Below are positions 26,311 through 37,015 of a stretch of 64,000 nt of DNA, piece by piece. The stretch lies in assembly GCF_024508275.1 (NCBI RefSeq), contig NZ_CP101989.1:1922001-1986000 (forward strand). The letters are read 5' to 3'. The translations under genes and the position numbers were made by a program. The notes under the pieces were generated by a model. It had not been told where the DNA came from, made no database searches, and saw only the letters and a list, made by a program, of their open reading frames with translations. Source of the stretch: Cellulomonas wangsupingiae. Lineage in GTDB: Bacteria; Actinomycetota; Actinomycetes; Actinomycetales; Cellulomonadaceae. Every line of letters starts with the position of its first letter. Within the stretch, counting starts at the first letter, position 1.

Positions 26311-27977
26311 CGCAGGTCCTCCTCGTCCGCCCGGTGGACCCACTGCGCGAAGACCTCGCCCGGGCCCCGCTGCTCGTCGAAGCGGCGCGTGACGCGCTCG
26401 ACGTAGTCGGGCAGCTCCGAGGCGGGCACCCGCAGGCCGCGCAGCGTCTTGCCCAGCCCGCTGGTGAGGCCCAGCCCGCCGCCGAGGTGCACCTGGTAGC
26501 CCTCCTCGCCCCCGGCCAGCGCGCCCTTGAGGCCGATGTCGGCGGTCTGGATGCGGGCGCACGAGTTCGGGCAGCCGTTGACGTTGATCGTCAGCGGCTG
26601 GTCGAACGTCGGCAGGCGCCGCTCGAGCTCGTCGACGAGGGCCGTGGCCCGGCCCTTGGTCTCGACGATGGCGAGCTTGCAGAACTCGATGCCGGTGCAC
26701 GCGAGCGTCCCGCGGCGGAACGTCGAGGCCGTCCGCACCCGCAGACCCAGGGACTCCAGGCCGTCGACGAGCGCGTCGACGCGGTGCGGCTCGACGTCCA
26801 GGACGACGAGCTTCTGTTCGGTCGTCAGCTGCAGCCGGTCGGACCCGGCCTCCTCCACGAGGTCGGCGAGCGCCGTGAGCACCGGGCCCGAGACGCGCCC
26901 GACGGCGGGCGCCGCGCCCACGTAGAGCCGCCCGTCCTTCTGCGGGTGGACGCCGACGTGGTCCCGGTTGCCCGTGGGCGGCGGTGGCGGGGCGGGCCCG
27001 TCGGGCAGCGCGTGGCCCAGGTACTCGGTCTCGAGGACCTGGCGGAACACCTCGGGTCCCCAGTCGGCGAGCAGGAACTTCAGGCGGGCGCGGGCGCGCA
27101 GGCGGCGGTAGCCGTAGTCCCGGAAGATCCCCACGACCCCGCACCACACGTCCGGCACCTGCTCGAGGGTCACGAACGCGCCGAGCCGCTTGCCGAGCAT
27201 CGGGTTCGTCGACAGGGCGCCGCCCACCCACAGGTCGAAGCCGGGCCCGAGCTCGGGGTGCACGACGCCGACGAACGCGACGTCGTTGATCTCGTGGGCG
27301 ACGTCCTGGTGCGGGGACCCGCTGATGGCCGTCTTGAACTTGCGCGGCAGGTTGGAGAAGGCGGGGTCGCCGATGTAGCGGTCCCGGATGACCTCGATCG
27401 CGGGCGTGCCGTCGATGATCTCGTCAGCGGCGACCCCGGCGACGGGGGACCCGATGATGACGCGGGGCACGTCGCCGCACGCCTCCTGCGTGGTCAGGCC
27501 CACGGACTCCAGGCGCCGCCAGATCTCCGGCACGTCCTCGATGCGGATCCAGTGCAGCTGGATGTTCTGCCGGTCGGTGATGTCCGCGGTGTCCCGGCCG
27601 AACTCCTGGGAGATGCCGGCGACCGTGCGCAGCTGGCGCAGGTTCAGGGTGCCGCCGTCGCAGCGCACCCGGAGCATGAAGTACTCGTCCTCGAGCTCGT
27701 GCGGCTCGAGGGTGGCGGTGCGCCCGCCGTCGATCCCCGGGCGCCGCTGGGTGTACAGGCCCCACCAGCGCATGCGTCCGCGCAGGTCGTCACCGGGGAT
27801 GGACGCGAAGCCCTCGCGGGCGTACACGGTCTCGATGCGGTGGCGGACGTTGAGGCCGTCGTCCTCCTGCTTGAGCTGCTCGTTGGCGTTGAGCGGCTCG
27901 CGCTGGTCGAAGGCCCACTGGCCCTCGGGGCGCCGGGCCGGCTCGACGACGGGGGTGCGTGACGTGGTCTGCGCCAT
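26307..27977 (-). CDS. sirA: Ferredoxin-dependent assimilatory sulfite reductase (SirA/NirA family)
   Basis: 556 residues. Six-electron reduction of sulfite to sulfide at a sirohaem-[4Fe-4S] centre. The cluster ligands are visible as C-x5-C in LACTGIEFCKLAIVETKGRA and C-x3-C in INVNGCPNSCARIQTADIG. Arg/Lys substrate residues lie in RKFKTAISGSPHQDVAHEIN. GGAGG lies 7 nt before the ATG. The family also includes nitrite reductases; the operon with cysHDN and sirohaem synthase decides for sulfite. It is the first structural gene, so the 355-bp region upstream (27978-28332) carries the operon's control. Confidence 0.93.
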   Translation of the reverse strand: MAQTTSRTPVVEPARRPEGQWAFDQREPLNANEQLKQEDDGLNVRHRIETVYAREGFASIPGDDLRGRMRWWGLYTQRRPGIDGGRTATLEPHELEDEYFMLRVRCDGGTLNLRQLRTVAGISQEFGRDTADITDRQNIQLHWIRIEDVPEIWRRLESVGLTTQEACGDVPRVIIGSPVAGVAADEIIDGTPAIEVIRDRYIGDPAFSNLPRKFKTAISGSPHQDVAHEINDVAFVGVVHPELGPGFDLWVGGALSTNPMLGKRLGAFVTLEQVPDVWCGVVGIFRDYGYRRLRARARLKFLLADWGPEVFRQVLETEYLGHALPDGPAPPPPPTGNRDHVGVHPQKDGRLYVGAAPAVGRVSGPVLTALADLVEEAGSDRLQLTTEQKLVVLDVEPHRVDALVDGLESLGLRVRTASTFRRGTLACTGIEFCKLAIVETKGRATALVDELERRLPTFDQPLTINVNGCPNSCARIQTADIGLKGALAGGEEGYQVHLGGGLGLTSGLGKTLRGLRVPASELPDYVERVTRRFDEQRGPGEVFAQWVHRADEEDLR

Positions 27978-28010
27978 GGGGCGCCACCTCCGGGGTGCTG
28001 GGGGGCGTGC

Positions 28011-28142
28011 TCACGCGTCCGCGCACGACGGCGACGTCGTGCGTACCGGGCGCGGACCACGCGCCCGTGGGGGAACGGGGCGGGTCAGCGGTTCCGCGGA
28101 CAGCAGGCACACGGGACCGCGGCGGCGCGACAGCACCGACAC
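28011..28142 (-). CDS. Candidate regulatory leader peptide of the cys operon
   Basis: A 43-codon frame opening with a GTG at 28142 and ending 33 nt before sirA. It reads VSVLSRRRGPVCLLSAEPLT and ends PSCADA. Short Arg-rich, Cys-containing leader peptides of the form SRRxxVxLxxxxxxxR precede many actinobacterial sulfur genes and are thought to act by ribosome-mediated attenuation. The resemblance is partial and the Shine-Dalgarno is weak. GGAACCGCTG occurs twice on this strand, 60 bp apart (28086-28095 and 28146-28155), which could support alternative RNA pairing. Confidence 0.35.
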   Translation of the reverse strand: MSVLSRRRGPVCLLSAEPLTRPVPPRARGPRPVRTTSPSCADA

Positions 28143-28161
28143 AGGCAGCGGTTCCCGGGGA

Positions 28162-28199
28162 GGTTCACGTGACGAGGGTGACACGCGTTCGGGTGAACC
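28162..28199. promoter_or_regulatory. Inverted repeat GGTTCAC / GTGAACC in the cys-zapE intergenic region
   Basis: GGTTCAC at 28162-28168 pairs with GTGAACC at 28193-28199, 24 nt apart. The position suits an operator for the minus-strand sulfur operon. No sulfur regulator gene is close by. The rest of 28200-28318 shows nothing I can name. Confidence 0.35.
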
Positions 28200-28318
28200 G
28201 GGAGGGTCGGTCCGGATCGCGAGACAGGTGTTCACGACGTGGACAGCCGTCCAGGGAGAGGTCGTGCGCGCGCCGCCGCAGGGCCCGGAGGCGGCGGGAC
28301 GTGGTCCGGCGGGGCACG

Positions 28319-28324
28319 TAGTCT
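28319..28324 (+). promoter_or_regulatory. -10 element (TAGTCT) of zapE, leaderless
   Basis: TAGTCT lies 8 nt before the GTG at 28333, so transcription should begin at or near the start codon. The same element and spacing occur before the DUF4126 gene. Confidence 0.5.
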
Positions 28325-28332
28325 CGACCCCC

Positions 28333-29409
28333 GTGACCACCGCCGAACCCGTCGGGACGGACCGGACCGGCGCCCCGGCCTCGCTCACCGCCCGGCACCC
28401 CCGGGTCCCTGCCGCCCGCCTGCTCGCCGAGCTCGTCCCGCCGCGCCACTTCGCGCACGAGTCGTTCGAGACGTACCGGCCGGATCCGGCCCACCCGTCC
28501 CAGGCGCGCGCGCTCGACCGGCTCCGCGAGGTGGCCGGTACCCTCGCCGCACCCGTGCGCGGCGGCTGGTGGCGACGGCGCTCCGCGGCCGACGCGCCCG
28601 CCGTGTACCTCGACGGCGGGTTCGGCGTCGGCAAGACGCACCTGCTCGCGTCCCTGGCGCACGCCGTCGGCCACGAGCGCACGACGTACGGGACGTTCGT
28701 CGAGCTCACGCACCTCGTCGGTGCGCTCGGGTTCGCCGCGACCGTCGACGCGCTCGGCGAGCGGCGGCTGCTGTGCATCGACGAGTTCGAGCTCGACGAT
28801 CCCGGCGACACGGTCATGATGTCCCGCCTGCTGCGCGAGCTCACGGACCGCGGCGTGGCGATCGCCGCGACGTCCAACACGCTGCCCGACGCGCTCGGCG
28901 AGGGCAGGTTCGCCGCCGAGGACTTCCTGCGGGAGATCCAGGCGCTCGCGGCGCGGTTCGAGGTCCTGCGGATCGACGGCGAGGACCACCGGCACCGCGA
29001 CGTCACGACGCACGCCGCGACCCTCGACGCCGACGCGGTGCGCGCCCTCGTCGCCGGGCGGGACGACGCCGCGCTCGACGACTTCGACACCCTGCTGGGG
29101 CACCTCGCGGGCGTGCACCCCAGCCGCTACGGCGCCCTGCTCGACGGTGTCGACCTCGTCGGGCTGACGGGCGTGCACCAGGTCACCGAGCAGGACGTCG
29201 CGCTGCGGCTCGTGGTGCTCGTCGACCGCCTGTACGACCGCGACGTCCCGGTCGCGCTCGCCGGCGGGGTCGGCGTGGGCGGGGGGACGGGCACGGACCT
29301 CTTCACGGACGAGATGCTCGCGGGCGGGTACCGCAAGAAGTACTACCGCGCGCTGTCCCGCCTCGGTGCGCTCGCGGCCGAGGGCGCCGCGCTGGCCGCC
29401 GCGCGCTGA
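28333..29409 (+). CDS. zapE: Cell division protein ZapE (AFG1-like ATPase)
   Basis: 358 residues. AAA-type ATPase of the AFG1/ZapE family; in Escherichia coli ZapE associates with the Z ring. Walker A is VYLDGGFGVGKTHLLASLAH; Walker B is RRLLCIDEFELDDPGDTVMM; sensor region GVAIAATSNTLPDALGEGRF. The C-terminal LFTDEMLAGGYRKKYYRALS is characteristic. A linker with Trp-Trp-Arg-Arg (GGWWRRRSA) precedes Walker A as in the family. It is transcribed alone, divergent from the sulfur operon and convergent with treZ. Confidence 0.93.
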   Translation: MTTAEPVGTDRTGAPASLTARHPRVPAARLLAELVPPRHFAHESFETYRPDPAHPSQARALDRLREVAGTLAAPVRGGWWRRRSAADAPAVYLDGGFGVGKTHLLASLAHAVGHERTTYGTFVELTHLVGALGFAATVDALGERRLLCIDEFELDDPGDTVMMSRLLRELTDRGVAIAATSNTLPDALGEGRFAAEDFLREIQALAARFEVLRIDGEDHRHRDVTTHAATLDADAVRALVAGRDDAALDDFDTLLGHLAGVHPSRYGALLDGVDLVGLTGVHQVTEQDVALRLVVLVDRLYDRDVPVALAGGVGVGGGTGTDLFTDEMLAGGYRKKYYRALSRLGALAAEGAALAAAR

Positions 29410-29448
29410 ACGCCGGCCGCCGTCCGCTGAGGGGCGGCCGGCGCCCGG

Positions 29449-31248
29449 TCAGGCGAGGACGACGACGCTGCGCGCGGGCACGTCGACCACCACCGGCGCG
29501 TCGGGGCCGGCCGGGGGGTGCAGGACGCCGCCGTCCCACGCGGCGACGACCCGGACCGGACCTGCCACCGGCACCGGCACCGCCGCGGGGGAGTGCCCCA
29601 GGTTGACCACCACCCGCGCGTCGCCCCGGTGCAGGACGAGCACGCCCTGCCAGCCGGGCGCCTCCGTGGGCGCGGGCGCGTCGTGGATATCGAGCGCGGT
29701 CAGGTGACGGTCGCCCGACGCGAGGTCCGGCACGGCGCGACGCAGCGCGATGAGCACGCGGTACCACTCGAGGAGGCGTGCGTGACCCGGCTGCGCGGGT
29801 TCCGACCAGTCGAGGACGCTGGCCTCGAACGTCGCGGGGTCCTGCGGGTCCGGCACGTCGACCGGGCCGCCGTACAGCTCGACCCAGCCGTGACCGCCGA
29901 ACTCGCGGGTCCGGCCCGCACGCACGGCCTGCGCCAGCTCCGGCTCGGGGTGGTCCGTGAAGAACTGCCACGGGGTCGTCGCCCCCCACTCCTCGCCCAT
30001 GAACAGCAGCGGGCTGAACGGCGACAGCAGCACGAGCGCGGCCTGCGCGGCCTGCCCGCCCGGGTCGAGCCGGGCGCCGGGGCGGTCGCCCAGGGCGCGG
30101 TTGCCGACCTGGTCGTGGTTCGCCCCGAACACCACGAACCCGTGGCCGTCCACGTCGTCCGGGACCGGCGCCCCCCACGGCTCCCCGCGGAACGTGGAGA
30201 TCCCGCCGTCGTGCACGAACACCCTCGTCAGCGCCTTGCGCAGCACCTCGGGCGTACCGAAGTCGACGTAGTACCCGTGCCGCTCGCCGGTGACCAGCGC
30301 GTGGACCGCGTGGTGCACGTCGTCGGCCCACTGGGCCGTCATGCCCCAACCGCCGTCCTGGGTGGTGGCGAGCGAGACCACGTCGTTGAGGTCCGTCTCC
30401 GCGACGAGCCCGATCGGCCGGCCGAGCGCGAGCGCGAGCTCGCCGACCTCGTCCGACAGCTGGGCCAGCACGTGGCGCGGGGAGTCGTCCCGCAGCTCGT
30501 GCACCGCGTCGAGCCGGAACGCGTCCACGTGGAAGTCCCGCGCCCAGCGCAGTACCGAGTCGCAGATCCAGCGGCGCACGTGCTCCGAGCCCGGACCATC
30601 GAGGTTGACGGCGCTGCCCCAGGGCGTGTGGTGCGCGTCGGTGAAGTACGGCCCCAGCTCGTGCAGGTAGTTGCCCGACGGCCCCAGGTGGTTGTGCACG
30701 ACGTCCAGGCACACCGCCAGGCCCAGCCCGTGGGCCGCGTCGACGAACTCCTGGAGCGCCTGCGGCCCGCCGTACGGCTCGTGCACCGCGTAGGGCGCGA
30801 CACCGTCGTAGCCCCAGCCGTGCCGGCCGTTGAACGCCGCCACGGGCATCAGCTCGACGACGTCGACGCCGAGCTGCACCAGGTGCTCGAGCCGCTCGAT
30901 CGCCGACCGCAGGGTGCCCTGCGGCGTGAACGTGCCGACGTGGAGCTCGTAGGTGACGGCTCCCCGCACGTCGACGCCGCTCCACCCGCCGTCCGTCCAG
31001 GCGAACCTGTCGGCGTCGAACACGCGCGCCGGCCCGTGCACGCCCTCGGGCAGCCAGGCGGCGCGCGGGTCGGGGCGCGCCGGGCCGCCGTCCAGCGAGA
31101 AGGCGTAGTCGGTGCCGTGCGGCAGGGCGGCGTCCGCCACCCACCACCCGTCCTCCTGACGGTGCATCGGCGTGCGTGTGCCGTCGCCCGGCAGGACCAG
31201 GTCCACACGGTCGGGCAGGGGCGCCCACAGGCGCGGCGTCAGCGTCAT
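29449..31248 (-). CDS. treZ: Malto-oligosyltrehalose trehalohydrolase
   Basis: 599 residues. GH13 enzyme that releases trehalose from the maltooligosyl-trehalose made by TreY. An N-terminal beta-sandwich (MTLTPRLWAPLPDRVDLVLP) precedes the barrel. Conserved regions: VCLDVVHNHLGPSGNYL, FHVDAFRLDAVHELRDD (nucleophile Asp), IGLVAETDLNDVVS (acid/base Glu) and FGANHDQVGNRALGD. The start lies 1 bp after the treY stop. Last gene of the treX-treY-treZ operon, converging on zapE. Confidence 0.95.
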   Translation of the reverse strand: MTLTPRLWAPLPDRVDLVLPGDGTRTPMHRQEDGWWVADAALPHGTDYAFSLDGGPARPDPRAAWLPEGVHGPARVFDADRFAWTDGGWSGVDVRGAVTYELHVGTFTPQGTLRSAIERLEHLVQLGVDVVELMPVAAFNGRHGWGYDGVAPYAVHEPYGGPQALQEFVDAAHGLGLAVCLDVVHNHLGPSGNYLHELGPYFTDAHHTPWGSAVNLDGPGSEHVRRWICDSVLRWARDFHVDAFRLDAVHELRDDSPRHVLAQLSDEVGELALALGRPIGLVAETDLNDVVSLATTQDGGWGMTAQWADDVHHAVHALVTGERHGYYVDFGTPEVLRKALTRVFVHDGGISTFRGEPWGAPVPDDVDGHGFVVFGANHDQVGNRALGDRPGARLDPGGQAAQAALVLLSPFSPLLFMGEEWGATTPWQFFTDHPEPELAQAVRAGRTREFGGHGWVELYGGPVDVPDPQDPATFEASVLDWSEPAQPGHARLLEWYRVLIALRRAVPDLASGDRHLTALDIHDAPAPTEAPGWQGVLVLHRGDARVVVNLGHSPAAVPVPVAGPVRVVAAWDGGVLHPPAGPDAPVVVDVPARSVVVLA

Positions 31249-31249
31249 G

Positions 31250-33765
31250 TCACACCCCTTCCCGCACGAGAAGCGCGACGGGCAGCCGCTCGAGCACGTC
31301 CGCCACCCGCTGCACCCCGCCGGGCACGACGCGGTCCGTGAGCACGTCGTGCCACACGCCGTCGGGCAGCGCCAGCGTGTGGTCCGCCCAGCCGCCCAGC
31401 CGCTCGACGGCCGCGGCCAGCCGGGTCGCGACCACCACGACCCGCGGCGCACCGCCCACCGTGCGGGCGTAGGTCATCGAGTGACCCGACGAGTGCGGCA
31501 GCGGCTCGAAGCCCGCCGCCGGTCCCACGAACGCGTCGGCCACGTCGCGCCGCACCCGCAGCGCACGGGACGTCACGAGCACCTTCTCGTCGGCCAGGCC
31601 GCGCGGGCCCGCACCCTCGTCGAGGCGCGCGAGGCGCGCCGCCAGCTCCTCGACGTCGACCGGCCGGCGGTTGTCGGGGTCGACGAGCGTCGGCGACGGC
31701 ACCTCGGTGCCCTGGTACACGTCGGCGACGCCCGGCAGGGTCAGCTGGACGAGCTTGGTGCCGAGCGTCGCGGCGCGCACCGCCGAGCGGGTGCGCAGGT
31801 CCCAGTCGCCCAGCAGGCCCAGCACGACGGGGTCGGTGAGCGCCTGACGTGCCGTCGACAGCACCGCCTGCTCGTACGCCTCGTCGGGAGCCGTCCACGA
31901 CGTGTGCGACTTGGCCTCGCGCATCGCCTTCGTCAGGTACTCGACCAGGCGGTCCTCGGCGATGGCCCCGTCGTCGGTCCACGTCCCGGCGAGCGTCTGC
32001 CACAGGAGGTACTCGGTGCGCCCGTCGAGCAGGGCCCCGCGGTACCCCGCCGACGCGCGGCGCAGGTCGTCGACCAGCGCGGACCACTCGCGGGGCAGCT
32101 CGGACAGCACACCGAGGCGCGCGCGGGTGTCCTCGCCCCGCTTCGTGTCGTGCGTCGACAGCGTCGTCATGCCCAGGGGTGCCGCGGCCTGCGCCCGCGA
32201 CGCCCAGGCGGCCAGGTCGGTCGGCGTCGTCGCGAAGCGCGCGGGCTCCCCGCCGACCTCGCACAGCGCCACGAGGTGCGTCCAGCGGTAGAACGCCGTG
32301 TCCTCGACGCCCTTGGCCATGACGGCGCCGCAGGTCTGCTGGAAGCGCACGACGAGCTCGTCACGCCGCGGGTCGCGCGTGCGGCCGGCGGAGCCCGCCT
32401 CCCGCCCGAGCAGCAGGTCGAGCAGGACCGACATGGTCGCCTCCCGCTCGTCGCCCAGGTGGCGTCGCGCGCGCTGCGCCGCCGCCGCCAGGACGGCGGC
32501 GGACGTCGGCGGGGCGGGTTCGCCCGGCACGACGTAGGCCCGGTACCGGTCGAACGCGACGAGCAGCTCGACCAGGCACTCCTCGAGGGCGCGCCACGTG
32601 TGGTCCCGCAGCCGCAGGTCGTCGTGGCAGATCTCCGCGGCGAGGTTCGTCAGACGGTGCACCTCGGCGTACAGGGGACCGTCGACGACCTCGCGCTTGG
32701 CGGTCTCCTCGACGTCGTCGAACGCGTCCGAGACGTCGCCCGTCAGGCGGTGCATGACGGAGCCGAGGAGCGCCGCGCCGCCGGGGTCGACGAACGCCTG
32801 CTGCACCCGCCAGAGCGCCTCGTACCCGGTCGTGCCTGCGGTCGCCCAGTCGTCGGGCAGCTCCTCGCTGCCGGCGAGGATCTTCTCCACCACGACCCAG
32901 GCGCCGTCGGTCGCCTCGCGCAGCCGCGCGAGGTACCCGGCCGGGTCGGCCAGGCCGTCCGGGTGGTCGATCCGTAGGCCGTCGATCACGTCCTCGCGCA
33001 GCAGCCGCACCACCAGGGCGTGCGTCGCGTCGAAGACGTCCGGGTCCTCCACCCGGACCGCGACGAGCGTGCCGACGTCGAAGAACCGGCGGTAGTTCAG
33101 CTCCTCGTCCGCCACGCGCCAGTACGCGAGCCGGTAGTGCTGGCGCTCGACGAGCTCGGCCAGCGGCAGCTGCTCGGTGCCCGCGCGGACCGGGAACACG
33201 TGGTCGTGGTAGCGCAGGACCGTCGACGGACCCACGCCGGGCACGTCCAGCTCCTCCAGGCGCAGCTCGTCGCGTGCCAGCACGGCGCCGATGCGGTCGC
33301 CGAGCACGGGCATGAGCACCGCACCGTCGCCCGCCGACCAGTCGACGTCGAACCACGCGGCGAAGGGCGACGCCGGCCCGTCGGTGAGCACGGACCACAA
33401 CGCACGGTTGTGCCAGACAGGGGTGGGCACGGCCATGTGGTTCGGCACGATGTCGAGCACCAGCCCCAGGCCCGCGGCGTGCGCGGCGTCCGCCAGGCGA
33501 CGCAGGCCCGCCTCACCCCCCAGGACGGGCGACACGGTGTCGTGGTCGACGACGTCGTACCCGTGCGTCGAGCCGGGCGCCGCCGCCAGCACGGGCGACA
33601 GGTAGACGTGGGTCACGCCGAGCGAGGCGTAGTACGGGACCCGCGCCGCGACGTCGTCGAACGTCAGGTCCGCGCCGAGCTGCACGCGGTACGTCGAGAC
33701 GGGCACCGGGTGACCGGTCCGCACGGAGCGCCGCTCCGGCACGGCGCGCAGGGCCGGAGCCTCGG

Positions 33766-33769
<4 letters not shown>
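31250..33769 (-). CDS. treY: Malto-oligosyltrehalose synthase
   Basis: 839 residues. Intramolecular transglucosylase that turns the reducing end of maltodextrins into a trehalose unit. Typical opening PVSTYRVQLGADLTFDDVAA; GH13 regions LVLDIVPNHMAVPTPVWHNR, EDVIDGLRIDHPDGLADPAG (nucleophile), GAWVVVEKILAGSEELPDDW (acid/base) and MTTLSTHDTKRGEDTRAR. TreY-specific tail LPGVADVYQGTEVPSPTLVD. The GTG start overlaps the treX stop (GTGA). With TreX and TreZ it makes trehalose from glycogen. Confidence 0.95.
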
Positions 33770-35958
<2,189 letters not shown>

Positions 35959-36018
35959 GCGTCCAAGACTGCCAGGAGGGGGTGGCGGCGTCGCTTCGAG
36001 CCGGTGTGCGCCAGATCA

Positions 36019-36048
36019 CGTCACGTCGCGTCACGGCACGTCACGCAG
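36019..36048. repeat. Three helically phased direct repeats (CGTCAC, 10-bp steps) upstream of treX
   Basis: CGTCAC starts at 36019, 36029 and 36039, exactly 10 bp apart, with CGTCGC between the first two. They lie 61-90 bp upstream of the treX start, in the 103-bp gap between treX and the transglutaminase gene. Same-face phasing is typical of sites that bind a regulator cooperatively; the regulator is unknown. Confidence 0.55.
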
Positions 36049-36061
36049 CGGCGTCCACCCG

Positions 36062-36862
36062 TCAGCCGATCGAGACGAGCTCGCGCACGTCGTCGTCCGG
36101 CAGGGTGTCGGCGACCGCGCTCACCGTCAGCTCCCGGAGCGTCGCGGTACCCCGGTGCACGGAGAGGAACGCGGTGTCCGACGCGTCGCGCCCGGTCGCG
36201 ATCCGGACCAGCGACGACCGCGGGGCCAGCGTCGTCGCGTCGACGACGCGCCACCGGCCCTCGACGTACGCCTCGGCGACGGCGTGGAAGTCCATGGGGT
36301 CGAGGCCGGGCGCGTACACCGCGACCAGCCGTGCCGGCACGTCGAGCGCGCGCAGCAGCGCCACGACGAGATGGGCGAAGTCGCGGCACACACCGCGCCG
36401 GGCGAGCAGCGTGCGGACAGCGCCGTCGGTCGGCAGGCTCGATCCGGGGGCGTAGGCCAGCCGGGTGCCCACCCAGGAGCTGACGGCTGCGAGCAGGTCC
36501 ACGCCGGCCAGCCCGCGGAACTCGGAGCGCGCCGTGGGTGCCAGGACGTCGGACTCGCAGTAGCGGCTCGGACGCAGGTACACGAGCTGGTCCGCGGGGA
36601 CGTCGGGCTCCTGGTGGGCGCGGCCGGTGACCTCGGCGCGGTAGTCCACGGTCAGGAGCCCGGGCCCGACGTCGACGACGTGCAGCCGGGTGCCGTGCGG
36701 GTCGACGACCTCGCGCGCCACCACGTCGCGGCCCGCGCTGACGATCGCCAGCGACTCCCTGGGGTCGTGGACGCCCGCGACGGCCACCTCCAGGACGAGC
36801 CGGGCGGGTGACGTGACGTCCAGGACCAGGTGGGCGGTCATCTCGCGCTGCACGGGCGTCAT
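36062..36862 (-). CDS. Transglutaminase-like (cysteine protease fold) family protein
   Basis: 266 residues from the ATG at 36862; an ATG at 36841 would give 259. The transglutaminase core triad is visible: Cys in LLARRGVCRDFAHLVVALLR, His in GLDPMDFHAVAEAYVEGRW and Asp in WRVVDATTLAPRSSLVRI. The N-terminal beta domain (MTAHLVLDVTSPARLVLEVA, YLRPSRYCESDVL) matches the bacterial family annotated as transglutaminase-like. Such proteins are thought to be proteases or amidases. No signal peptide is seen. Downstream of it lies the treX promoter region; upstream it is divergent from the glycosyltransferase. Confidence 0.88.
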   Translation of the reverse strand: MTPVQREMTAHLVLDVTSPARLVLEVAVAGVHDPRESLAIVSAGRDVVAREVVDPHGTRLHVVDVGPGLLTVDYRAEVTGRAHQEPDVPADQLVYLRPSRYCESDVLAPTARSEFRGLAGVDLLAAVSSWVGTRLAYAPGSSLPTDGAVRTLLARRGVCRDFAHLVVALLRALDVPARLVAVYAPGLDPMDFHAVAEAYVEGRWRVVDATTLAPRSSLVRIATGRDASDTAFLSVHRGTATLRELTVSAVADTLPDDDVRELVSIG

Positions 36863-36969
36863 CGTGGCAGAGGTGGGCCGCCGGCGCCCGGGGAGCGGCG
36901 CTCCCCGTGGCATGAAGCGTTTAGGGCCCCGAGTCGTGGCGGGGACCTCGGCTACCGTGGCCGGACCGG

Positions 36970-37000
36970 CGTCTCCGACGCCCCGGACACGTCGGAGACG
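36970..37000 (+). promoter_or_regulatory. Hairpin in the leader of the GT2-GtrA gene
   Basis: CGTCTCCGACG (36970-36980) pairs perfectly with CGTCGGAGACG (36990-37000). GAGGAGCGAGG follows, with the ATG at 37016. TACCGT at 36953-36958 is a possible -10, which would put the hairpin at the 5' end of the transcript. It may be an operator or an mRNA structure near the ribosome binding site. Confidence 0.45.
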
Positions 37001-37015
37001 AGGAGCGAGGCACCC

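Noticed and set aside
27978..28332. SAM or other sulfur riboswitch before the cys operon
   Set aside because: No recognisable SAM-I, SAM-II or SAM-IV core; only short repeats and a possible leader peptide are seen.
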